Shown: positions 1 to 6,118, counted from the stretch's first letter. The stretch is DNA of 7,172 nucleotides from Bacteroidota bacterium (GCA_023400335.1 JAEXFF010000287.1:1-7172); one strand, 5' to 3'. The notes: a model not told the origin generated them from the sequence alone. Numbers and translations are program-made.

Positions 1-1221
1 TTTATACACCTTTCTTACCCATTTCTTAATAAAGTTCCTCCCATTTATTTCCTTTCTTATCCGTCAATAAATGTTTTAGAAGAAGGCGGGATAAACGAAA
101 CCTCTCCTACTGCCCTCTTGTCCGGCCCTGTCTTCTTCCGTTATTTATTTTATTTTTATTTATGCGGAGTCATTGTTTTCTCTATCCGCTATCTAAATTT
201 TTGGATTCAGATTTTTAAGTTTTCTTCTCTTTTACCCCATAAAAAAATTCAGGGTTTATATATTTATTTGCTTCCCGAATCCGTTCCGGCCTTCTCTCTT
301 TTTCACCATTTATTTTTTAATCCCCAAGGATTAGATAAAAAAAGTAAATTGAAAATTATCGAACATGAAAAAGTCCATATCCGGCAATTACACAGTCTGG
401 ATATACAAATAAGCGAAATCATTTGTATGCTGAACTGGTTCAATCCTTTCGTCTGGATTTTCAAACAACTTATTCTACAAAATCATGAATACCTGGCCGA
501 CCAGAAAGTAGTACAACAATTCCAAACCTCCAGCTATCTGCAATTACTTGTATCCCAAAACCTAAAAGGGAAAGCACCCTTCCGGAACTATTTTTCCTGT
601 TCAAATTTAAAAAGAAGAGTACAAATGATCACACAGGCTAACTCTCGCAGATACAAACTTTTTAGTTATGTCCTGTCTATCTTTCTCAGCGGGATTTTAT
701 TTTTCGGTTCGACTTCCCTTGTCATAGGGAGAGCGGAATCCGGTCCGCTTTCTGCCGTCCCGTTTACAGAAAATCAACTATTTTCAACCTTGTTTCCGAT
801 AGAAGAGAACACTACAGGGCCTGTTCCCCTGATCAAAATGATACGGAATGGGTTAACAGAGAGTCTCTCCTTATCCACTCCCGCTAATTCCCCGTTAATT
901 CCCACACAATCTTCAGACATATCTTTATCAAAAGAAAAAATGCCGCAATTCGGAGAAGATATTATCCAATGGATAAATGCCCGCATCCAATACCCGGAGG
1001 CAGCACAAACAATGGGTTTGAAGGGCAAAGTATACGTCCATTTTATCATAGATAAAAATGGGGAAGTCAAAGACGTAACTTTAGTCCGTAAAAGTCCTTA
1101 TGAGATTTTTAATACGGAAGCTCTCCGCGTCATAAAATCGATGCCGAAATGGAAAAGTCCCGGAAAAGTAAATGGCAAACCTGTACATGTATCTTATACG
1201 ATACCCATTAACTTTATCTGA
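1..1221 (+). CDS. BlaR1-like M56 family membrane metallopeptidase with TonB C-terminal domain (5'-partial)
   Basis: The frame is open from base 1 with no stop or convincing start, so the gene begins outside the window; 406 residues are visible. A hydrophobic segment at residues 44-66 is followed by a cytoplasmic zinc-protease region with HEKVH at 122-126 (two His ligands and the catalytic Glu) and NHEYLAD around 162-167, whose Glu163 is the likely third ligand, as in the M56 (BlaR1/MecR1) family. A second membrane helix lies at about 222-243. A Ser/Pro-rich linker leads to a TonB_C-like domain at about 310-406, with the typical YPEAA near 331 and a closing beta-strand. Family members cut a cytoplasmic repressor after an outside signal; in Bacteroidota they usually sit next to a BlaI/MecI-type regulator, which would be upstream and out of view. 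The target of this protein is unknown. The TonB_C domain would lie in the periplasm by topology. The family is firm; the role is inferred. Confidence 0.88.
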   Translation, partial: FIHLSYPFLNKVPPIYFLSYPSINVLEEGGINETSPTALLSGPVFFRYLFYFYLCGVIVFSIRYLNFWIQIFKFSSLLPHKKIQGLYIYLLPESVPAFSLFHHLFFNPQGLDKKSKLKIIEHEKVHIRQLHSLDIQISEIICMLNWFNPFVWIFKQLILQNHEYLADQKVVQQFQTSSYLQLLVSQNLKGKAPFRNYFSCSNLKRRVQMITQANSRRYKLFSYVLSIFLSGILFFGSTSLVIGRAESGPLSAVPFTENQLFSTLFPIEENTTGPVPLIKMIRNGLTESLSLSTPANSPLIPTQSSDISLSKEKMPQFGEDIIQWINARIQYPEAAQTMGLKGKVYVHFIIDKNGEVKDVTLVRKSPYEIFNTEALRVIKSMPKWKSPGKVNGKPVHVSYTIPINFI

Positions 1222-1258
1222 CACATTCAAACATCCTTAGGGAAAAGGATAAAACAAA

Positions 1259-1289
1259 TTTTCCATTGTGAAAAAAATTTCTATCTTTG
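1259..1289 (+). promoter_or_regulatory. Bacteroidota-type promoter for frr
   Basis: A perfect -7 element TATCTTTG (pattern TAnnTTTG) lies at 1282-1289. Nineteen bases upstream is TTTT at 1259-1262, a one-base-off match to the -33 element TTTG. The expected transcription start is near 1295, giving a leader of about 105 nt before the frr ATG. A small perfect hairpin, AAAGAAA/TTTCTTT with a 4-nt loop at 1301-1318, would sit almost at the transcript's 5' end and may protect it. Confidence 0.65.
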
Positions 1290-1400
1290 TTTTGTTTGAC
1301 AAAGAAATCCGTTTCTTTTAAAATCATTCTTTTAGATTCTTATTTTAAGGACGTTAAAATTTGTAAGATATCAATTTATAATCATCAACAAAACAAATAT

Positions 1401-1964
1401 ATGAACGAGGAAGTAAAATTATTCATGGATGATGCCAAAGAGCAAATGGAAAATGCATTAAATCATCTGGAAAATGAACTGGCTAAGATCAGAGCCGGCA
1501 GAGCTAATCCCAAAATCCTGAACGATGTGTTAGTCGAATATTACGGTACTCCTACTCCTTTAGCTCAGGTAGCCAATATTACTTCGCCCGATCCCCGGAC
1601 CATCACTGTACAACCCTGGGAAAGACAAATGATCAATCCTATTGAAAAAGCCATCCGGAATGCTAATCTTGGTTTTAATCCGGATAATAACGGTGAACTG
1701 ATTCGTATCAATGTTCCGCCTTTAACGGAAGAACGCAGAAAAGATTTGGTAAAACAATCCCGTACTATTGGAGAAACAGCTAAAGTGAGTATACGGAACG
1801 CCCGCCGGGACGCCATCGACCAATTCAAAAAAATGACGAAAGAAGGATTACCGGAAGACGCTGCCAAAGATGCTGAAACAGACGTACAAAAATTAACCGA
1901 TACTTACAGTAAGAAAATCGAAGACATGCTGTCGACAAAAGAAAAAGATATCATGACAATCTAG
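1401..1964 (+). CDS. frr: Ribosome recycling factor
   Basis: This protein acts with EF-G in the cytoplasm to split the post-termination ribosome so that its subunits can be reused. The 187-residue length matches the family (about 185). Visible signatures are the N-terminal helix with KIRAGRANP at 29-37, the central beta domain (residues about 40-105) with VQPWER, the PPLTEERRKDLVKQ block at 106-119, and IRNARRD at 131-137, which holds the conserved Arg132 needed for ribosome binding in E. coli RRF. The frame stays open further upstream, but a TTG at 1287 falls inside the promoter -7 element, so it cannot be the start; the ATG at 1401 gives the normal family N-terminus. The gene stands alone between its own promoter and a terminator, and converges with kdsB. 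Confidence 0.97.
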   Translation: MNEEVKLFMDDAKEQMENALNHLENELAKIRAGRANPKILNDVLVEYYGTPTPLAQVANITSPDPRTITVQPWERQMINPIEKAIRNANLGFNPDNNGELIRINVPPLTEERRKDLVKQSRTIGETAKVSIRNARRDAIDQFKKMTKEGLPEDAAKDAETDVQKLTDTYSKKIEDMLSTKEKDIMTI

Positions 1965-2020
1965 TTTTCTGATCTTTTCAAAAGTCTATTCGTTTCAACA
2001 AATGAAAACAGAATTTCTGA

Positions 2021-2055
2021 AGGATCCGGATCTTGGTAGCCCGGATCCTTTTTTT
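2021..2055 (+). terminator. Intrinsic terminator of frr
   Basis: AGGATCCGG at 2021-2029 pairs perfectly with CCGGATCCT at 2041-2049 (9 bp, 11-nt loop), followed by an unbroken T run at 2049-2055. This is a strong plus-strand terminator 56 bases past the frr stop. The T run overlaps the kdsB stop codon on the other strand. In the minus direction the hairpin is not followed directly by Ts, so it is at best a weak end for the kdsB transcript. Confidence 0.85.
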
Positions 2056-2803
2056 ATTTCTGATAAATTTGATTGGCTTTTTCCAGATCAGCAGGTGTAT
2101 CTATGCCAATAGATTCATGTCCGGTTATTTTTACAGCTATATTATAACCGTTCTCCAACCATCTTAATTGTTCCAGGGATTCCGCTTTTTCCAATTTACC
2201 AGGGGCTAAGTCCGTAATCTCCTTCAGTATTTCCGGACGATAAGCATACATACCGATATGTTTATAAAAATCGACTTCCGTCAACCAATTTTGCTTCTCG
2301 GTTCCCCTGCAATAGGGGATAGGAGAACGCGAAAAAAACAAGGCTTTCCCGAAAGCGGAAAACACCACCTTTACCTTATTCGGATCAAAAATATCTGCAC
2401 TGGTCTCAAATCGTTTTGCCAATGTCGCTATCTGTACTTCCGGATTTTCAAAACAGTCTGCCAAGGCCTGAATCTGCTCTGGCTGTATAAAAGGTTCATC
2501 TCCCTGAATATTGATAACTACGTCATACGGGCATTTCTTCCCTTCCGTAATTTTACAGTAAGCTTCAAAACAGCGGTCTGTACCGCTTCGATGAGTAGCA
2601 GCCGTCATGACAGCCTTTCCACCTAAAGCAACAACTTTATTATATATGCGTTCGTCATCTGTTGCCACATATACATCAGTACTCACCGCTACTGCCTTTT
2701 CAACGACATGTTGTATAACCGGTTTCCCCCCGATTTCAGCCAGGGGTTTACCGGGGAAACGTGTAGAAGCATAACGGGCCGGAATAATAATCAACATTTT
2801 CAT
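2054..2803 (-). CDS. kdsB: 3-deoxy-manno-octulosonate cytidylyltransferase (CMP-Kdo synthetase)
   Basis: The enzyme activates Kdo with CTP to give CMP-Kdo and pyrophosphate, the donor for the inner core of LPS; it acts in the cytoplasm. The 249-residue length is normal. Signatures are the nucleotide-binding N-terminus IPARYASTRFPGKPL at 7-21, the TDD around 48-50, HRSGTDR at 71-77, and the metal-binding VINIQGDEP at 96-104, with the substrate-site region RSPIPY further on. The C-terminus has the usual IGIDTPADLE. The ATG is 5 bases after the stop of the upstream bactofilin, so the two are almost certainly co-transcribed and probably translationally coupled. An ATG two codons in is also possible. 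Its presence supports a Gram-negative cell with Kdo-containing LPS. Confidence 0.96.
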   Translation of the reverse strand: MKMLIIIPARYASTRFPGKPLAEIGGKPVIQHVVEKAVAVSTDVYVATDDERIYNKVVALGGKAVMTAATHRSGTDRCFEAYCKITEGKKCPYDVVINIQGDEPFIQPEQIQALADCFENPEVQIATLAKRFETSADIFDPNKVKVVFSAFGKALFFSRSPIPYCRGTEKQNWLTEVDFYKHIGMYAYRPEILKEITDLAPGKLEKAESLEQLRWLENGYNIAVKITGHESIGIDTPADLEKANQIYQK

Positions 2804-2808
2804 AGTCG

Positions 2809-3177
2809 TTATTTCTGAATTTCTTTCGATTCGCGTACTTCCTTTTTAACCATCTGACATTTACCATCGAAAAAAACACCTTGTTCTACAGACAAAACAG
2901 CGGAGACAATATTACCGACAATCCGGGCCGGGGCTTTCAATGTCACCGCAGCTTCTGCATTTATATTTCCCATCACGACACCCATCACATCGATATTCGT
3001 ACATTCGATATCTCCTTCTATTTTTGCAGTATTTCCCACCACTAATCTGCCAGTAGTATGGACTTTTCCTTTAATGCTTCCATCAATCCGGATATCATTT
3101 TTAGTTTTAATATCCCCCACAATACTTGTACCTTCACAAATCAGATTTACAGCATTACTGTTTGGTTCTTTCCCCAT
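2809..3177 (-). CDS. Bactofilin (polymer-forming cytoskeletal protein), second copy
   Basis: This 122-residue protein is a bactofilin (DUF583). Such proteins form nucleotide-free filaments from a right-handed beta-helix and place cell-wall or envelope enzymes. The core at about residues 10-105 shows the repeated 'G.I...' rungs, with IVGDIKTKNDIRIDGSIKG at 19-37, KIEGDIECTNIDVMGVVMGNI at 52-72, and ARIVGNI near 84-90. A short polar, charged tail follows. No membrane helix is visible. It lies 5 bases ahead of kdsB and follows a sister bactofilin in the same direction. The ATG sits 2 bases after the stop of an open stretch that looks like a lost tail of that sister gene. The family is clear; the cellular role here (shape, or siting of envelope synthesis) is inferred. 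Confidence 0.92.
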   Translation of the reverse strand: MGKEPNSNAVNLICEGTSIVGDIKTKNDIRIDGSIKGKVHTTGRLVVGNTAKIEGDIECTNIDVMGVVMGNINAEAAVTLKAPARIVGNIVSAVLSVEQGVFFDGKCQMVKKEVRESKEIQK

Positions 3178-3179
3178 AT

Positions 3180-3341
3180 TTATCTATTTTTTATGTTCAC
3201 ATTCCCTCTTTTTAACTTTACGAACAGTTTTATCCTTTCCGCTGCAGCTTTCCCATCCTCAGGACCTTGTAAATCCCGATTTTCCAGGAACTTATTATCA
3301 GCTATCCTATCGGATTTACTACCGTTTCCTGTCCTGCAATT
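3180..3341 (-). pseudogene. Coding-looking tail of the first bactofilin, in the +1 frame
   Basis: Reading the minus strand in the frame one base downstream of the first bactofilin gives a stretch free of stops from 3341 to the TAA at 3180-3182. From the AAC at 3324-3326 it encodes 48 residues, polar and charged, including DLQGPEDGKAAAERIKLF. It has no start codon near its beginning, so it cannot be a separate gene. Its stop is 2 bases before the ATG of the next bactofilin, the spacing expected of a true upstream gene end. Removing one A from the AAA at 3325-3327 would join it to the first bactofilin, giving about 163 residues. It may be a fresh frameshift, a sequencing error, or a programmed +1 shift. 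Confidence 0.45.
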
Positions 3342-3669
3342 TTAATCCCTTTTCAATAATTGTCTGTGGATGTAAAAGCAAACAAGAAGTTATCAAATGC
3401 CCTTTTATCACAGCACTCTTTTTTAAGCAAGCCTTTCCGATAACCTGTACATTCCCTGTAATCAGACCAGCAGAAAACAAATTAGCACAATAAACATTCC
3501 CCTCTATCTTTGCCCCCGCAGGTAGAAATAAAGTAGCTTTACAGTGAATATCCCCTGTCAATGTACCTCTTAAACAGACATCTTTTTCTGCAAAAATATC
3601 TCCTTTTACGACTGTTTCCCCGAGGATTAATGAACCCTCATTCCCTATATTAAAATCCATTTGACTCAT
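3319..3669 (-). CDS. Bactofilin, first copy, possibly C-terminally truncated by a frameshift
   Basis: This is a 116-residue bactofilin-like protein with beta-helix rungs from about residue 8 to 105, including LILGETVVKGDIFAEKD at 14-30, GTLTGDIHCKA at 35-45, AKIEGNVYCA at 53-62 and ITGNVQVIGKA at 70-80. The ATG at 3667-3669 is chosen because GAGG lies 5 bases upstream; an upstream TTG at 3687 is less likely, and an ATG three codons further in is possible. It is unusually Cys-rich for the family (residues 32, 43, 61, 81, 96). It leads the set bactofilin, bactofilin, kdsB. The TAG stop is followed by 141 bases that stay open in the +1 frame, so its C-terminus may be broken. No clear -7/-33 promoter was found upstream. 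Confidence 0.88.
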   Translation of the reverse strand: MSQMDFNIGNEGSLILGETVVKGDIFAEKDVCLRGTLTGDIHCKATLFLPAGAKIEGNVYCANLFSAGLITGNVQVIGKACLKKSAVIKGHLITSCLLLHPQTIIEKGLKLQDRKR

Positions 3670-3755
3670 TTCTACCTCAAAAATCAAATACGAATTAACT
3701 AAAAAACCCCTGTAAATCCAAATAATTAATTTAAAGATTTACATTCCGCCCAAAT

Positions 3756-3786
3756 AGGTGACAGGGGGACGGTTCTTTTGTCACCT
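3756..3786. repeat. REP/MITE-like hairpin repeat, single copy
   Basis: AGGTGACA at 3756-3763 pairs perfectly with TGTCACCT at 3779-3786. The 15-nt loop carries GGGGGACGGTTC, which makes it visibly richer in G than the surrounding AT-rich DNA. From memory, hairpins of this form (a GTGACA stem around GGGGACGGTTCT) recur in many bacterial genomes, especially Firmicutes, as REP-like elements mobilised by Y1 (IS200-like) transposases. No transposase is present here. There is no T run on either side, so it is not a standard terminator. Confidence 0.6.
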
Positions 3787-3856
3787 CTTTTCACTAAATT
3801 CAATCCGGTCCTAAACAGTAAATATTTTAAGGAATACATCTTTAAAACCTATACAT

Positions 3857-3889
3857 AAAAAAATACAGAATCAAAAATGATCCTGTATT
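3857..3889 (-). terminator. Intrinsic terminator of the DUF177-rpmF-fabH transcript
   Basis: AATACAGAATC at 3862-3872 and GATCCTGTATT at 3879-3889 form an 11-bp stem with a 6-nt loop. The single imperfect position is A:C in plus-strand RNA but a G:U wobble in minus-strand RNA. The seven As at 3857-3863 become a U run after the hairpin on the minus strand. Both facts point to minus-strand termination, about 180 bases past the fabH stop. Confidence 0.8.
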
Positions 3890-4070
3890 CATATCGTTTT
3901 ACGGATTTATCCCTTTTTGGGGAATCAGCCTTACTTTTTTCGAATCTCCTTAAAAACAATAATATAAAATATTCCTGTTAATATTTAAATCTACCGGCTT
4001 ACTCACTATTTTTTATCATCTTTTAAAAAAGGCAAACACGATCACCGAAGTTATAAATCATTTTGACCGG

Positions 4071-5066
4071 TTACTTATCATAAGCCCATTTCAGATAGAT
4101 AGATCCCCAGGTAAATCCGGCACCGAAAGCCGATAGAATCAAATTATCGCCTTTATGTAATTGATTTTCCCATTCATAAAGACAAAGAGGAATAGTTGCC
4201 GATGTAGTATTTCCAAACTTATGAATATTAATCATCACTTTCGAAGGATCCAGTCCCATGCGGTGAGCTGTAGCATCAATAATTCTCAGATTAGCCTGAT
4301 GAGGCACCAACCAGGAAATATCTTCTGCTGTCAGATGATTTTTTTCCATAATTTCCGCTGATACATCTGCCATTTTCGACACAGCATGTTTAAATACATA
4401 TTGTCCGTCCTGATAGATAAAATGTTCCCGGTTCGTAACCGTTTCGATAGAGGGTGGATTTAAAGATCCTCCTGCTTTCATAAACAAATGGGAACGTCCG
4501 CTTCCGTCAGAGCGGAGAATATGGTCCATCACTCCTAAATTCTCGTCAGAAGGTTCCAACAAAACTGCAGCAGCGGCGTCTCCGAACAAAGGACAAGTTT
4601 TACGGTCTGTATAATCGGTAATTACAGACATTTTCTCCGCTCCTACAAAAATCACTTTTTTATACCGGCCTCCTTCTACAAATTGGGATGCAGTCACTAA
4701 GCCATAAATAAAGCCTGAGCAACCAGCATTTAAATCAAATCCAAAAGCATTTTTTATACCCGCCATATCAGCTATTATCTGGGCATTTGCCGGAAAATGC
4801 ATATCTGGGGTGACTGTAGCACATATCAGCAAATCCACTTCATCCGGACTTGTACCTGTTTTTTGCAATAAATCTTCTATCGCTTTACTTCCCAGATAAG
4901 CACTGCCTTTGTCCTTATCTTTCAAAATATGCCTTTCTTTGATTCCGACCCTGGTCATAATCCACTCATCGGTAGTATCCACCATCCGACTTAACTCATT
5001 ATTATCCAAAATATAGTCGGGATAATAGGCTCCCACTCCTGTTATTATTGCTTTTGGCCTTTCCAT
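4071..5066 (-). CDS. fabH: 3-oxoacyl-ACP synthase III (beta-ketoacyl-ACP synthase III)
   Basis: FabH starts fatty-acid chains by condensing an acyl-CoA primer with malonyl-ACP in the cytoplasm. The 331-residue length fits the family. The catalytic triad of KAS III is visible: Cys116 in NAGCSGF, His256 in VPHQAN, and Asn286 in FGNTTSA. The N-terminal [17 protein letters not shown] (30-46) and the C-terminal [14 protein letters not shown] (309-322) are typical. All key residues are present, so it should be active; primer preference (acetyl versus branched) cannot be told from sequence. It follows rpmF by 167 bases with a hairpin between, and no plsX. No clear SD is seen before the ATG, as is common in Bacteroidota. 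Confidence 0.97.
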   Translation of the reverse strand: MERPKAIITGVGAYYPDYILDNNELSRMVDTTDEWIMTRVGIKERHILKDKDKGSAYLGSKAIEDLLQKTGTSPDEVDLLICATVTPDMHFPANAQIIADMAGIKNAFGFDLNAGCSGFIYGLVTASQFVEGGRYKKVIFVGAEKMSVITDYTDRKTCPLFGDAAAAVLLEPSDENLGVMDHILRSDGSGRSHLFMKAGGSLNPPSIETVTNREHFIYQDGQYVFKHAVSKMADVSAEIMEKNHLTAEDISWLVPHQANLRIIDATAHRMGLDPSKVMINIHKFGNTTSATIPLCLYEWENQLHKGDNLILSAFGAGFTWGSIYLKWAYDK

Positions 5067-5176
5067 AAATTTACTTTGACTTTTGACATCTTATTTCCAG
5101 AGAACGTAAAACGTCAGATTCCAATTCTCTAAATCAACGATTTTATTACATCAACGGATTTGGTGTAAACAGACAT

Positions 5177-5199
5177 AGCCTCCTACACTATAGGAGGCT
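5177..5199. other. Perfect hairpin in the rpmF-fabH gap
   Basis: AGCCTCCTA at 5177-5185 pairs with TAGGAGGCT at 5191-5199 (9 bp, 5-nt loop), a stable GC-rich stem in an AT-rich gap. On the minus strand, in which rpmF and fabH are read, it is followed by ATGTCTGTTT, a poor U run, so it would be a weak or partial terminator or an RNA processing or stability site. On the plus strand it is followed by TTTGTT, somewhat better, but no plus-strand gene ends here. Confidence 0.6.
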
Positions 5200-5233
5200 T
5201 TGTTATCATAAAACAATCCCGTATAGCGTAAAA

Positions 5234-5419
5234 TTATGCAACTACTGATTTTTCAATAGCCAATTTACCTCTGTAATATCCGCATTCCGGACATACGGTA
5301 TGATACTGTACAGCAGCACCACAATTTGAACACTTGGCAATTACTTTTACAGTAAGTGCATCATGAGTTCTTCTCTTATTTCTTCTCTGCTTAGAGATTT
5401 TGCGTTTAGGATGTGCCAT
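5234..5419 (-). CDS. rpmF: 50S ribosomal protein L32, zinc-binding form
   Basis: This is a 61-residue basic protein of the large ribosomal subunit. The N-terminus MAHPKRKISKQRRNKRR is diagnostic, and two CxxC pairs (Cys30/Cys33 and Cys43/Cys46) form a zinc ribbon, so this is the zinc-containing form rather than the Cys-less paralogue some bacteria express under zinc starvation. AGAAGAG lies just ahead of the ATG as a possible ribosome binding site. It starts 13 bases after the DUF177 stop, a near-universal pairing. Confidence 0.97.
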   Translation of the reverse strand: MAHPKRKISKQRRNKRRTHDALTVKVIAKCSNCGAAVQYHTVCPECGYYRGKLAIEKSVVA

Positions 5420-5432
5420 TTCTCTTCTTTAT

Positions 5433-5945
5433 TTAGTTATTAATTAATTTTTTCAACTCATCCCACCTTGGATCGGCAGGCTTTTCCTTTTCATCCGTAA
5501 TATATTCATCCAATACTTTTTCCATCTCTGCGTCACAATGACCTTCCTGGTGCACAACCCGCATCGGATAATTCAGCATATAAATTTCGTAAAGGTAAGA
5601 ACTTAAATCTAAAAAATCGTCTTCCGGAGCCAGGATAATAAAATCGTCTTCATTATCTGCTTCTCTGCTCCCTTGCTTCACATATAAATTCAGTTCTCCT
5701 TTTATCTGAAGATCGAAAATTTCCAAACATCTGTCACAAATTGCTTTTACACTCCCTTCGATTTTCATATTTACTTCCATCAAAAGCGAACTTTTGATGA
5801 TTGTCACCATAGCTTCTAACCTTCCCTTTGTGCCTTTTGTCGCTTCAAAACAATTGAAAAAAACATCATCCAACACAAAATGAAAGATATGTTGCCCCTC
5901 TCCTAAGCTCCTGTGAGCTACCTTATATTCTTTCAATTTATCCAC
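5433..5945 (-). CDS. DUF177 (YceD-like) protein, probable rRNA metabolism factor
   Basis: This 170-residue acidic protein belongs to the DUF177/YceD family, which is typically encoded just ahead of rpmF. Work on bacterial and plant relatives links the family to 23S rRNA accumulation; the exact role here is unproven. Seen in the sequence are the N-terminal KLKEYKVA followed by GEGQHIFHFVLDDVFF (15-30), the central KAICDRCLE at 67-75 with its Cys pair (70, 73), an acidic stretch at about 96-112, and the C-terminal DPRWDELKKL at 158-167, a usual family ending. The GTG at 5943-5945 is preferred as start: it matches the usual family N-terminus, and an upstream TTG at 5967-5969 is part of the promoter -7 element. 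A TTG at 5934-5936 is a second choice. No ATG is suitable. Confidence 0.88.
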   Translation of the reverse strand: MDKLKEYKVAHRSLGEGQHIFHFVLDDVFFNCFEATKGTKGRLEAMVTIIKSSLLMEVNMKIEGSVKAICDRCLEIFDLQIKGELNLYVKQGSREADNEDDFIILAPEDDFLDLSSYLYEIYMLNYPMRVVHQEGHCDAEMEKVLDEYITDEKEKPADPRWDELKKLINN

Positions 5946-5966
5946 AATTCTTGAAGTAAAACGGCG

Positions 5967-5997
5967 CAAAGATAGTACAAAAAGTAGAAAGAAAAAA
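5967..5997 (-). promoter_or_regulatory. Bacteroidota-type promoter for DUF177-rpmF-fabH
   Basis: On the minus strand a perfect -7 element TATCTTTG occupies 5974 down to 5967. Nineteen bases upstream, inside the homopurine tract, is TTTT at 5994-5997, a weak -33 match. Transcription would start near 5960, leaving only about 15 leader bases before the GTG at 5945. No other equally good element was seen in this gap on the minus strand. Confidence 0.6.
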
Positions 5998-6014
5998 GAA
6001 AAAGAAAAAAGAAA
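5986..6014. repeat. Homopurine mirror repeat between divergent operons
   Basis: The plus strand is pure A/G from 5986 to 6014. From 5988 to 6014 it is a perfect mirror repeat centred on 6001: A runs of 3, 6, 5, 6 and 3 separated by single Gs. It overlaps the -33 region of the minus-strand promoter and lies about 55 bases upstream of the rplM -33 element. Such tracts can be rigid A-tract DNA or form triplex structures; function is not shown. Confidence 0.7.
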
Positions 6015-6042
6015 TCAGTGTACAAAAAAACCTTCACTGATT
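6013..6042. terminator. Hairpin, possible minus-strand terminator between divergent promoters
   Basis: AATCAGTG at 6013-6020 pairs perfectly with CACTGATT at 6035-6042 (8 bp, 14-nt loop). Read on the minus strand, the hairpin runs into the pyrimidine complement of the mirror repeat, mostly Ts broken by single Cs. It could stop antisense transcription arriving from the rplM side before the DUF177 promoter. The loop is large, so this is a tentative call. Confidence 0.35.
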
Positions 6043-6068
6043 ACAGAGATAAGTTTTTCTTGAAACTA

Positions 6069-6099
6069 TTTGATTACAAGAATATTTTATGTATTTTTG
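6069..6099 (+). promoter_or_regulatory. Consensus Bacteroidota promoter for rplM-rpsI
   Basis: TTTG at 6069-6072 is followed, after exactly 19 bases, by TATTTTTG at 6092-6099. This is a full match to TTTG-N19-TAnnTTTG and the best promoter in the window, as expected for ribosomal protein genes. The transcript should begin near 6105, giving a leader of about 180 nt before rplM. Confidence 0.8.
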
Positions 6100-6118
6100 T
6101 CCCTCATTTGAAGTGGTC

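Larger units (their letters stand above)
3670..4070. other. 401-bp gene-free region between fabH and the bactofilin operon
   Basis: The stretch is AT-rich with stops in all frames and no credible gene. It contains, from right to left, about 180 bases of fabH 3' untranslated sequence, the fabH-side terminator at 3857-3889, a REP-like hairpin at 3756-3786, and the presumed leader of the first bactofilin. An AAGGAG motif on the minus strand near 3946-3951 has no ORF behind it. I could not find a TAnnTTTG element for the bactofilin operon. Confidence 0.7.

Noticed and set aside
774..1070. 98-codon minus-strand frame opposite the M56/TonB gene
   Set aside because: It lies wholly within a well-supported gene and its translation resembles no family.
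1233..1250. Small hairpin ATCCTT/AAGGAT after the M56 gene as its terminator
   Set aside because: It has only 6 bp and is followed by AAAACAAA rather than a T run, so it is not a convincing intrinsic terminator.
1565..1867. 100-codon minus-strand frame opposite frr
   Set aside because: It is antisense to frr, a certain gene, with shadow-like composition.
2258..2626. 122-codon plus-strand frame opposite kdsB
   Set aside because: It is fully within kdsB on the other strand, with no motif and no promoter.
3058..3493. Long plus-strand open frames opposite the bactofilins
   Set aside because: They are antisense to two clear bactofilin genes, have Phe/Ser/Leu-rich composition typical of shadows, and show no recognisable domain.
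3902..3926. Possible second hairpin (TCCC...GGGA) near the fabH terminator
   Set aside because: The stem is short and bulged with no U run; the hairpin at 3862-3889 explains termination better.
4161..4361. 66-codon plus-strand frame opposite fabH
   Set aside because: It lies inside fabH on the opposite strand and has no domain or regulatory signals.
5099..5130. AGAGAA/TTCTCT inverted repeat upstream of fabH as an operator
   Set aside because: Arms of 6 bp with a 20-base spacer in AT-rich DNA can arise by chance, and no regulator site is recognised.
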